Shown one piece after another: positions 8,147-15,052 of a stretch of 18,121 nucleotides of DNA. The first letter of the stretch is position 1. Each line of letters opens with the position of its first letter. The stretch covers positions 1-18,121 of the forward strand of contig CAYYOW010000039.1 of NCBI GenBank assembly GCA_964473395.1, read 5' to 3'. A program made the position numbers and the translations under genes. Below the pieces are notes generated by a model. It saw nothing but the letters and a program-made list of their open reading frames with translations, made no database searches and was not told the origin of the DNA. Source of the stretch: Sulfidibacterium sp964473395. Its GTDB lineage: Bacteria > Bacteroidota > Bacteroidia > Bacteroidales > F082.

Positions 8147-8154
8147 TAACTTTA
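8147..8154 (+). promoter_or_regulatory. -7 promoter box of monoheme barrel copy 2
   Basis: TAACTTTA matches TAnnTTTG at every fixed position but the last. Its position relative to the operator is identical to that in copy 1. The predicted start is near 8159, leaving a leader of about 100 nt that ends in ATTAACAAATTCTTAAAGTT (8237-8256), nearly the same as in copy 1. The imperfect last base suggests a weaker or more activator-dependent promoter than that of copy 1. Confidence 0.55.
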
Positions 8155-8256
8155 CCGAGTTCTCTATTTGGAGTTGTTAAGAGTTGCACAGTCAGCTTTT
8201 GAGGACATCAATGCAGACACAATCAGTTATTTCAACATTAACAAATTCTTAAAGTT

Positions 8257-9651
8257 ATGAAAAGAAAATTATCATGCGAAGAAAAGAAAACCAAAAAGGT
8301 CTCTTTTCTTAAGAAAAACGTGCTTTCTCTTGTGGGTGGGTTCGTCTTCTTTCTTTTCTTATTAGTCAGTTCCGGAACGGTACAAGCTGTTCCCAGTTTT
8401 GCCCGGCAAACAGGACTATCTTGTTCTGCCTGCCATACGGTATTCCCGGAGCTCACCTCTTTCGGGAGACAATTTAAGCTCAATGGATATACGCTTACGG
8501 GTATAAAAACCATTCACCAGGCAAAAGTAAAAAAGGATGGATCAAAAAGTGCTATTCTTAACCTGCTGAGTATTTCACCTATTTCTGCCATGTTTCAAAC
8601 CGGTATTACACATGTCAGCAAAACGATTCCAGGAACCCAAAATAACAACGTTGAGTTTCCTCAACAGTTAAGTTTGTTCTATGCCGGCCAAATTACACCA
8701 CACATAGGTGCGTTTATTCAGATTACGATGGATGACGAATCAGGAACTTTCGGTATGGACAATACTGATATTCGCTATTCAAATCACAGCAATGGAAAAT
8801 TACCTTTCACTTATGGTCTTACACTGAACAATAATCCTACAGTTCAGGATCTTTGGAACACAACATCCGCATGGGGATATCCTTATACCGCATCGGGAGT
8901 AGCTCCCGGACCTGGTGCAGCACCCATGATTGAAAATCTCGGTGGTATGGTTGCCGGTTTGGGTGGTTATGGACTCGTAAATAATCTTTTTTACTTTGAA
9001 TTTACAGGTTATGGTACTGCCCAACTTGGATCAGCACTTCCTCCTGATGCAACAACAGCCGGTGTCATAAAAGGAATTGCTCCTTATTGGAGATTTGCCA
9101 TTCAGCATCAATGGACTAAATCATATCTCGAAGTGGGTACTTATGGAATGTCAACAAGTATGTTTCCCATGGGTGTTTCCGGCCTGACCGATAAATATGC
9201 AGATTTCGCGTTTGACTTACAATATGAATATATGTTTTCAAATGGCCAATTTACTTTTCACACTACTTACATTACTGAGAAGCAAACACTTAATGCTTCC
9301 TACGGCGCAGGTGACAGCCAAAACCTTTCCAACAAATTAAATACTTTTAAATGTGATGGAAGTGTATTTTTGAAAGCAGGCGTAAACTTCACGCTTGGTT
9401 ATTTCAGCACTACCGGAACAGCTGACAACGTTCTGTATGCACCAGCAGACATGGAAGGAAGCAGAACAGGAACGCCTAACAGCAGTGGGGTTCTTGCTCA
9501 ATTTGATTATTTACCTTGGGCAAACACTAAAATATCTTTACAGTATGTAGCCTATAGTAAATTTAACGGAGCCAGTACAAATTATGATGGCTCCGGCAGA
9601 AGTGCTTCAGACAACAATTCTATTTACCTACAGTTATGGTTTTTATTTTAA
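8257..9651 (+). CDS. Monoheme c-type cytochrome / outer-membrane beta-barrel protein, copy 2
   Basis: This 464-residue paralogue of the preceding gene agrees with it, by eye, at roughly 60% of positions. The long charged n-region with Cys7 (MKRKLSCEEKK), the hydrophobic signal (about 23-40, site after V-Q-A) and the heme motif C56-S-A-C59-H60 are all kept. So are the ELTSFGRQFKLNGY stretch, the I-Q-H-Q-W-T-K-S-Y-L strand, the L-S-N-K-L-N-T-F-K block and the YLQLWFLF end with terminal Phe. The most variable parts are just after the heme region (about 84-105) and around 190-270, probably linker and loops. Export through Sec, heme attachment in the periplasm and insertion as an outer-membrane barrel are expected. 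Substrate or electron partner is unknown. A single extra cysteine lies at 366, at a different place from that of copy 1. The gene is monocistronic between its own promoter and terminator. Confidence 0.8.
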   Translation: MKRKLSCEEKKTKKVSFLKKNVLSLVGGFVFFLFLLVSSGTVQAVPSFARQTGLSCSACHTVFPELTSFGRQFKLNGYTLTGIKTIHQAKVKKDGSKSAILNLLSISPISAMFQTGITHVSKTIPGTQNNNVEFPQQLSLFYAGQITPHIGAFIQITMDDESGTFGMDNTDIRYSNHSNGKLPFTYGLTLNNNPTVQDLWNTTSAWGYPYTASGVAPGPGAAPMIENLGGMVAGLGGYGLVNNLFYFEFTGYGTAQLGSALPPDATTAGVIKGIAPYWRFAIQHQWTKSYLEVGTYGMSTSMFPMGVSGLTDKYADFAFDLQYEYMFSNGQFTFHTTYITEKQTLNASYGAGDSQNLSNKLNTFKCDGSVFLKAGVNFTLGYFSTTGTADNVLYAPADMEGSRTGTPNSSGVLAQFDYLPWANTKISLQYVAYSKFNGASTNYDGSGRSASDNNSIYLQLWFLF

Positions 9652-9708
9652 TCAACTGATGATCGTCTGATTATTTTTGGGAATTCTATTCCGAGTATAA
9701 AGTTGCTT

Positions 9709-9751
9709 AAACCCGTACGAGAAGCCTCGGCTTACGTACGGGTTTATTATT
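9709..9751. terminator. Strong hairpin terminator between convergent genes
   Basis: AAACCCGTACG (9709-9719) pairs perfectly with CGTACGGGTTT (9735-9745), and AAGCC/GGCTT extend the stem inside. ATTATTT follows on the plus strand. It ends copy 2 of the monoheme barrel gene. The hairpin is symmetrical enough to act also on the leftward propeller/phosphoesterase gene, although the T run on that side is short. Confidence 0.8.
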
Positions 9752-9784
9752 TGATCCCCGGAAAAGAAAGTAAAATAAACACGA

Positions 9785-12250
9785 CTAATCATCATTATCA
9801 TCATCGGGAGCAGCTTTCTCGTTCACAAATGCACTATGAACAGGTGCAGGAACAACAGCATTCGCTCCTTTTACCGCTTTCCAGATAATTTTGTTGTACT
9901 CACCATCAGGGATGGCATCCTCTCGGGAAAAGTTTAATTTTTCAGATAATTTTGCACCATACGAATAACGTGTATTCAGCTTGTTCATGTCCACTTTGGG
10001 GACAATGGCACGATAACCTTTCAGATAAGCCGTGTCGGTAATAGAATGCAAAATGGGATGCGCAGCAAGGTCGTATTGTGTCATGGGGGGAAGCCCCAAA
10101 ATCAGCTCCATGGTTTTCAACACACCGGAAGTGGAGTACATGGTGTGATCTACAAAATGCCGTTTCACATAAGGCCCGATAACAAGCAATACCGACCGGT
10201 GAGCATCCACATGATCAGGTCCGTTCTGGGCATCATCTTCCAGCACGAACAAAATACTGCTTTTCCAGATTTTACTGTGCGAGATCTTATCCACTATCAA
10301 ACCGAGGGCATAATCGTTGCGGGCTACGTAAGCTACGGGTGTTGGACTTCCGGGGCGTGTACCGCGGCAGTGGTCGTTGGGCAAACGTATCAGGTTAAAC
10401 TGAGGAACTTTCCCGATAGCCACGATACTGTCGAAGTCATGTGCCCAGATTTTGTAACGCGTGAGATCGGGAAAAGAGAGGTTAAAGCCGGGATAAGCCT
10501 TGCAGGTGTATGGTACTAAAATAGAATCGCGGGGATGGAAAGGCCCTTTCAAAGAATGGGTAAAAGCTATGAATTCACCATAGTTACGGAAAGTTTTTCC
10601 GTGCGAAAGCACATCGTTCCAAATGTATCCTGAAGAAGGTGCAGCAGCTGGGACCCCTCCTTCAAAGTCATAAGAGGCCCCTCTGCGACCATAATTCACC
10701 GGCCACAGTTTCTCAACATAATCAGAAGCATAAGCAGCTGTGGACCAATTGTGTCCATCAGCGCTAACCTCCGCATCGGTGTAAAAATTATCGTAAAGCG
10801 TGTATGTTGTTGCCAACTTGTGCGCGTTGGGCGTAACTTTTCTGCCAAACAAACAGAGAGCTGAATCACCATTTCCTTCGGCCATATCGCCCAAAACCTC
10901 ATCATAGGTTCTGTTTTCACGAATAATATAAAAAATGTGTTTTACCTGGGAACTTCCTTTGCCATCGGGCTTTTTGGGGATAATGGATTGGTTGCTCTCC
11001 TCTTTCACCTTTTTGATAAAAGGGGTATTATTATAAACTTTTCGGCTCATGGCAGCCAGCAATTTACTTTGCGGAAAATTGATCACCGAAACAGTTCCTT
11101 TAAACATGGTTCCGGTATAATTTTCCCGCCAGTTTCCCGGTCTTCTTTTTTCAGGATTGGGTCCATCGGGGTTGGCACGCGAAGCAATTCCCTTTCCGTT
11201 GGCAACCAGTATTTTTCCTGATTTTAGATACTGCACAGCCGTAGGATACCACCCCACGGGAATAAAGCCGAGGTTTCTGGCATGACCGGGTTTTTCCACA
11301 TCAAATACTGCAAGATAATTATTGTCAGCATTGGCAATAAGCAATTTATCACCATCCGGCGACAAAGCCAGTGCATCAGGAGTACTACCGTAAGGCAAAC
11401 CGGGAAGTAGCGCCGTATGAATCGTCTCGCTGATCTCTTTTTTTACCAAATCGATAACAGTAGCACTGTTGTTATTGGCATTGGCAACAAAAAGCCGGCT
11501 GTCGTCACGACTAATGACCATATCATTGGGATGATTACCGGTTTTATAACGATGGGTGATGACGTAATCGTTCAAATCAATTTCGATTACCATGGCTTTT
11601 CCCCAAATGGAGATATAAGCATATGTACCGGCATAGTTTATTTTGACATCATAGCACTTGCCGGGCATCGCCACTTTCCTTATCACCTTTTTACTGTCCA
11701 AATCTATCACATAAAGGCTGTTGCTTTTTTGAGAAACCGCAAGCAGTTGATGTTTCCTTTTGTTTAAAGCCAGTCCGGTGAGCGAGATATCTCCTTTCGG
11801 AAATTTAGGGCCTACCACAAGCGTATCGGCCGGAGTGAGCTTCCCTTTTTTAAATGAAAAAACATAAACAACATTATTATTTCCACCGGAAACATACAGT
11901 CGTTTGTCTTTAGGGCCAAAAGTAAGCCCCACCCAAGTATTGCTGACGACATACCGTTGCACTTCTTTCCTGGCTTTTATATCCACTACCGAAAGAGAAT
12001 TTACTCCCATGCCGCTATTGGACGTGATGGCATACCGATCGTCCTTAGTAACCACCATGTTAAGCGGCAGCTCACCAATGGGAACTTGCCTGCCGGCCGG
12101 AGTCAACCTCCATCCGTTGGGTAAAAGAGTGTAATTTTGGTACTTTCCGGGAAGCTCAACTGAGCCAGGCTTGTCTTGTGCCTGAAGCAGGCCGGGAACC
12201 AGTACCAGCATCAACCACAACAAGCTTATGTTTGCAAAAGTCTTTCTCAT
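9785..12250 (-). CDS. Secreted YncE-type beta-propeller / phosphoesterase fusion protein
   Basis: I start this 821-residue protein at MRKTFANISLLW (12250), because a signal peptide (about 1-24, ending L-Q-A-Q) follows at once; an in-frame ATG at 12337 only adds a weak 29-residue leader. Residues about 60-410 form a YncE/YVTN-like seven-bladed propeller: repeats such as VFVANANNNSATVIDL and L-A-L-S-P-D-G-D-K-L-L-I-A-N-A-D-N-N. From about 435 comes an alkaline-phosphatase-superfamily phosphoesterase domain: IFYIIRENRTYDEVLGDM near 440-455, then V-S-A-D-G-H-N-W-S-T-A-A-Y, and LEDDAQNGPDHVDAHRS near 670-683, which supplies metal ligands. The tail is acidic (DDDNDD). The substrate is unknown; a phosphate ester or lipid is possible. 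It acts in the periplasm or outside. It stands alone, convergent with the monoheme barrel pair. The fusion type is common in Bacteroidota. Confidence 0.88.
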   Translation of the reverse strand: MRKTFANISLLWLMLVLVPGLLQAQDKPGSVELPGKYQNYTLLPNGWRLTPAGRQVPIGELPLNMVVTKDDRYAITSNSGMGVNSLSVVDIKARKEVQRYVVSNTWVGLTFGPKDKRLYVSGGNNNVVYVFSFKKGKLTPADTLVVGPKFPKGDISLTGLALNKRKHQLLAVSQKSNSLYVIDLDSKKVIRKVAMPGKCYDVKINYAGTYAYISIWGKAMVIEIDLNDYVITHRYKTGNHPNDMVISRDDSRLFVANANNNSATVIDLVKKEISETIHTALLPGLPYGSTPDALALSPDGDKLLIANADNNYLAVFDVEKPGHARNLGFIPVGWYPTAVQYLKSGKILVANGKGIASRANPDGPNPEKRRPGNWRENYTGTMFKGTVSVINFPQSKLLAAMSRKVYNNTPFIKKVKEESNQSIIPKKPDGKGSSQVKHIFYIIRENRTYDEVLGDMAEGNGDSALCLFGRKVTPNAHKLATTYTLYDNFYTDAEVSADGHNWSTAAYASDYVEKLWPVNYGRRGASYDFEGGVPAAAPSSGYIWNDVLSHGKTFRNYGEFIAFTHSLKGPFHPRDSILVPYTCKAYPGFNLSFPDLTRYKIWAHDFDSIVAIGKVPQFNLIRLPNDHCRGTRPGSPTPVAYVARNDYALGLIVDKISHSKIWKSSILFVLEDDAQNGPDHVDAHRSVLLVIGPYVKRHFVDHTMYSTSGVLKTMELILGLPPMTQYDLAAHPILHSITDTAYLKGYRAIVPKVDMNKLNTRYSYGAKLSEKLNFSREDAIPDGEYNKIIWKAVKGANAVVPAPVHSAFVNEKAAPDDDNDD

Positions 12251-12270
12251 CTCAATTTCTTTATAAAAAG

Positions 12271-12278
12271 CAAAGATA
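12271..12278 (-). promoter_or_regulatory. -7 box of the propeller/phosphoesterase gene
   Basis: Read on the minus strand, this is TATCTTTG, a full match to TAnnTTTG, 20 bp before the chosen ATG (12250). It supports that start over the upstream ATG at 12337, which would lie ahead of the promoter. No clear -33 TTG is seen. Confidence 0.5.
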
Positions 12279-12419
12279 GGCAGAATAAAGAGATTCTGTA
12301 TTAACCTGTTGAGTCTCGAAATACCGATTGTTTCCAAAAAGAAACCGGGAAAAGAGCCTCAAGAGGCCGCCGGCACCTGAAAACGATATATTTTTCACTT
12401 CTCTTCCCGCTGCTTTTCC

Positions 12420-12427
12420 TACATTTG
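12420..12427 (+). promoter_or_regulatory. -7 box of the glycosyltransferase gene
   Basis: TACATTTG fits TAnnTTTG exactly and lies 9 bp before the ATG at 12437, so the transcript would be nearly leaderless. The divergent gap 12251-12436 holds this box and the opposite one at 12271-12278 and no gene. Confidence 0.45.
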
Positions 12428-12436
12428 CATTAATCA

Positions 12437-13534
12437 ATGTCAGTACAAAAGCGTATATTAGTTTGCCCCATGGACTGGGGACTTGGCCATGCCACCCGTG
12501 TAGTTCCTATTATCCGGCTGTTGCAACAGACTGGTGCCGAACCTATTATTGGCGCCGACAACAAACCATTGGCTTTTCTGCGGCAACAGTTTCCGAATAC
12601 CCAATGGGTTAGAATACCCGGATTTGAACCTGAATACCATAAAAAAGGGTTACTACCTATCAAAATGGCTGGCGCCATTCCTAAAATGATTAAGGAGGCA
12701 GACAAAGCCCATACACTGCTGGAAAAAATTGTTCGGGAACAAGACGTTGATGCTGTCATCTCGGACAACCGCTATGAACTGTGGTCTGAAAAAGTGCCCA
12801 CCATTTTTATGACTCATCAGCTCAACATTTTACTGCCGGGGATTCTGTCTTCAGGCCGATTGGTAATCCGAAAAATGATTAACCGGTTTATCATAAAGCA
12901 TGATGAATTGTGGATTCCCGATTTTGAAAATGAGCCATGCCTATCCGGAAAACTTTCCCATATAAAAAGAATGCCACTGAGAAACAGCTTTTTTGTCGGT
13001 CCGCTAAGCCGTTTTGAAGGAGCTGAAATACCCATGCAGGGAGCTGTCAAAAAGGAATTGGATATACTTTGCCTGCTCTCCGGTCCCGAACCACAACGTA
13101 CTATTTTTGAAGAAATTCTTATCAGCCAGCTGAAAAAAAGTAAATTAAAGTCAGTACTACTTTCCGGAAAACCGGATGAAAAAGGAAAAAGGCTTTTAGG
13201 AAATATGGAAATTCGCCCACATGCCGACGATAAGGAGATGCTATCGCTGATACAATCGGCCAAAAAGGTTATTTGCCGTTCGGGTTATAGCAGCCTGATG
13301 GATATGGTGAGCCTAGGGAAGAAGGCTATTTTTGTTGCCACACCGGGGCAACCGGAACAGGAATATCTGGCACAAAAGCTGAAAAGCCAAGGACTTTTCT
13401 ACTCATATAGCCAAAAAGCGTTCTCTCTGCAAACAGCATTACAGGAATCCGAAAAGTATAGCGGGCTGCATCTTACCAATGATTACAAAATATTGAAAGC
13501 ACGCATCGAAGCGTTAATAAAAAGCTGCAGCTGA
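12437..13534 (+). CDS. MurG-like (GT-B fold) glycosyltransferase
   Basis: This 365-residue cytoplasmic or membrane-associated enzyme probably moves a sugar from a nucleotide-sugar donor. The N-terminal half opens with a beta strand and the glycine-rich loop ILVCPMDWGLGHATR (about 7-21), which fits GT-B enzymes of the MurG/GT28 type. Further conserved stretches are V-I-S-D-N-R-Y near 109 and FMTHQLNIL near 128. The C-terminal half has the donor-side pattern CRSGYSSLMDM followed by LGKKAIFVATPGQPEQEYLA (about 281-315), where Q-P-E-Q-E-Y resembles the ribose/uracil-contact region of the family. I recognise the group as Bacteroidota proteins beginning D-W-G-L-G-H-A-T-R, but no acceptor is known to me. 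It has its own -7 box. The hemerythrin gene follows 57 bp on, with a separate promoter candidate. Confidence 0.8.
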   Translation: MSVQKRILVCPMDWGLGHATRVVPIIRLLQQTGAEPIIGADNKPLAFLRQQFPNTQWVRIPGFEPEYHKKGLLPIKMAGAIPKMIKEADKAHTLLEKIVREQDVDAVISDNRYELWSEKVPTIFMTHQLNILLPGILSSGRLVIRKMINRFIIKHDELWIPDFENEPCLSGKLSHIKRMPLRNSFFVGPLSRFEGAEIPMQGAVKKELDILCLLSGPEPQRTIFEEILISQLKKSKLKSVLLSGKPDEKGKRLLGNMEIRPHADDKEMLSLIQSAKKVICRSGYSSLMDMVSLGKKAIFVATPGQPEQEYLAQKLKSQGLFYSYSQKAFSLQTALQESEKYSGLHLTNDYKILKARIEALIKSCS

Positions 13535-13536
13535 TT

Positions 13537-13564
13537 TTTGGTAGCTGGCGAATGCTTATCTTTG
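13537..13564 (+). promoter_or_regulatory. Promoter candidate for the hemerythrin-regulator operon
   Basis: TTTG (13537-13540) and TATCTTTG (13557-13564) match the -33 and -7 elements of Bacteroidota promoters with 16 nt between, slightly short of the usual spacing. It lies in the 57-bp gap after the glycosyltransferase stop codon, 27 bp before the ATG at 13592. It supports this ATG against the in-frame TTG at 13538, which falls in the promoter. Confidence 0.5.
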
Positions 13565-13591
13565 TCCTCTAATTTTCAAAAGCTCTCTGCC

Positions 13592-14323
13592 ATGCTTATA
13601 CAGGAAAATATGAAACTGGCCGATGTGATCCTCCACGACCACACGCTGGTTCCCATCATAAACCGCTTTGGCATCCATTTGGGATTCGGAGATGACAGCA
13701 TTGCCGAAATTTGCCGGTATCAGCATCTCAACATCGACTTTTTCGTTACTATTTTAAATGCTTTTCACGACACACACTATTTCCCCAAAGAGCAACTTCG
13801 GAATTTTCCAGCCACTATGATTATTGATTATTTACGAAAGGCACATCATTATTTTCTTGAAGAAAAAATGCCGGAGATATCAATACTTCTAAAAAAAATG
13901 GCTGAGGAGTACCCGCTGGATAAAACGACATCTAACCTTATCGACAATTTTTTTACAGACTATACCGTGGAACTCAAAAAGCATATCCTACGGGAAGAAG
14001 AGACCATATATCCTTATGTTTTGCAGCTGGAAGAAGCAGTTTTGGAGAACCAGATTGAAGAGAAGCTCTTCAAAAAAATCAGCGATTACCCTATTTCAGG
14101 CTATGAAGCCGAACACGAAAATATAGAAGAAAAGCTGTTTGACCTGAAAAATATACTCATTAAATATTTGCCCGAACCTAAGAATGACAAACCTGGCTAC
14201 CGTCTTCTTCGTGAGCTGTTTACACTGGAAAAGGAACTGAACGAACATGCCCGTATTGAGGACTTGATCATGGTGCCTAAAGTGAAAGCCATGGAGAAAA
14301 TGATACAAAAAAGGGGGAATTAA
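13592..14323 (+). CDS. RIC/YtfE-like di-iron hemerythrin-domain protein
   Basis: From the ATG at 13592 this is a 243-residue cytoplasmic protein. Residues about 8-55 resemble the ScdA_N/DUF542 domain of RIC proteins (K-L-A-D-V-I-L-H-D-H...I-I-N-R-F-G-I), but without the paired cysteines usual there. Residues about 78-235 form a hemerythrin four-helix bundle with a complete likely ligand set: H85 or H86, H131-x-x-x-E135, H175 and H219-x-x-x-E223. The two HxxxE motifs sit as H129/E133 and H204/E208 do in E. coli YtfE. RIC proteins repair iron-sulphur clusters after nitrosative or oxidative damage; other hemerythrin proteins sense O2 or NO. The LuxR-type regulator 10 bp downstream suggests a sensing role here, which is inference. 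Another possible start is M7 (13610). Confidence 0.85.
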   Translation: MLIQENMKLADVILHDHTLVPIINRFGIHLGFGDDSIAEICRYQHLNIDFFVTILNAFHDTHYFPKEQLRNFPATMIIDYLRKAHHYFLEEKMPEISILLKKMAEEYPLDKTTSNLIDNFFTDYTVELKKHILREEETIYPYVLQLEEAVLENQIEEKLFKKISDYPISGYEAEHENIEEKLFDLKNILIKYLPEPKNDKPGYRLLRELFTLEKELNEHARIEDLIMVPKVKAMEKMIQKRGN

Positions 14324-14333
14324 AACAGCCGGT

Positions 14334-14927
14334 ATGAAAAGTATTATCATTGTTAACAAACACTACCTCATACAGGCCGGAATAGAAGCGCTGATACAGG
14401 AAATTCCGGGACTCACACTTCTGAAAACCTATGTAGGTGACGAGCCACGTCTCACCAGCATCCTTTTAAAATACAAGCCCGATTTGCTCATCATCGATCC
14501 CTCTTCACTTTGTTCAGAAAATGCCACATTGCCACGCAAAATACGTTCATCGCAAAATACGTTAATCGTTGCTCTGGTACGAAAAGAGGACAAAAGCAAA
14601 CTCTCTTCCGACTATAATGAAATACTCTTTTATGAAGAGAGTAAACTTATGCTGGAGAAAAAACTACGACACCAGGCCGGAAATTGGCAAAGTGCAGAAG
14701 CTATCCCAAAGGAACTAAGTCAGCGCGAGATAACCATCCTGAAACTCATTGTAAAAGGGTTTACCCATCAGGAAGTTGCCGACAAACTGTTTCTGAGTAT
14801 CCATACGGTAAATACGCACCGGAAAAACATCAACAAAAAACTGGGAATCAAAACAGTATCCGGGCTCAGCGTTTATGCCATTATGAACCACCTGATACAA
14901 ATGGAAGAACTGGTGGCTAAGAGGTAA
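14334..14927 (+). CDS. LuxR/NarL-type transcription regulator with degenerate receiver domain
   Basis: This 197-residue DNA-binding protein has a response-regulator layout. Residues 1-115 follow a receiver fold (KSIIIVNKHYLIQAGIEALI, then P-D-L-L-I-I-D55). D55 could be the phospho-acceptor, but the usual acidic pair after the first strand is replaced by N8-K9, and the conserved lysine region is poor. Phosphorylation is therefore doubtful. Residues about 128-190 are a NarL/FixJ helix-turn-helix: LSQREITILKLIVKGFTHQEVADKL, then TVNTHRKNINKKLGIK. It starts 10 bp after the hemerythrin gene, almost surely in one operon, and no histidine kinase is in view. A simple model is that the di-iron protein provides the signal and this protein the output. 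Target genes are unknown. No clear terminator follows. Confidence 0.85.
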   Translation: MKSIIIVNKHYLIQAGIEALIQEIPGLTLLKTYVGDEPRLTSILLKYKPDLLIIDPSSLCSENATLPRKIRSSQNTLIVALVRKEDKSKLSSDYNEILFYEESKLMLEKKLRHQAGNWQSAEAIPKELSQREITILKLIVKGFTHQEVADKLFLSIHTVNTHRKNINKKLGIKTVSGLSVYAIMNHLIQMEELVAKR

Positions 14928-15013
14928 CCTTCGGACTATCCGGCACATGCTCTGAGAAAAGATATTATTCTGTAAAAGTTACCGGCAAACGGCTTACACA
15001 AAAAGAAAAGCAT

Positions 15014-15021
15014 TATTTTTG
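15014..15021 (+). promoter_or_regulatory. -7 box of the flavodoxin gene
   Basis: TATTTTTG fits TAnnTTTG exactly, 31 bp before the ATG at 15053. The -33 element is not evident. The gap 14928-15052 contains nothing else I can name. Confidence 0.5.
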
Positions 15022-15052
15022 CCGGTGTTATTTATACAAAATCTAAATTACC

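Larger units (their letters stand above)
6277..9750 (+). repeat. Diverged tandem duplication of a complete transcription unit (about 1.83 kb per copy)
   Basis: The Crp/Fnr-type site, the -7 box, the leader end, the coding region and the terminator all recur in order in a second copy. The offsets are 1833 bp (operators, 6277 and 8110), 1828 bp (start codons, 6429 and 8257) and 1823 bp (terminator stems, 7886 and 9709). The terminators share TAAAGTTGC-NN-AAACCCGT. The duplication therefore took in the regulatory parts as well as the gene. The DNA has diverged at many codons, so the event is not recent, yet the control signals are kept. Confidence 0.85.

Noticed and set aside
12251..12337. Longer start (ATG at 12337) for the propeller/phosphoesterase gene
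   Set aside because: A clean signal peptide begins at 12250, and a full -7 box lies at 12271-12278, between the two start codons.
13538..13591. In-frame TTG at 13538 as start of the hemerythrin gene
   Set aside because: The added 18 residues do not resemble the family, and the stretch contains a good -33/-7 promoter pair. The ATG at 13592 is preferred.
14684..14920. 78-codon plus-strand frame inside the LuxR-type regulator gene
   Set aside because: It overlaps the helix-turn-helix coding region in another frame, with composition typical of a shadow frame.
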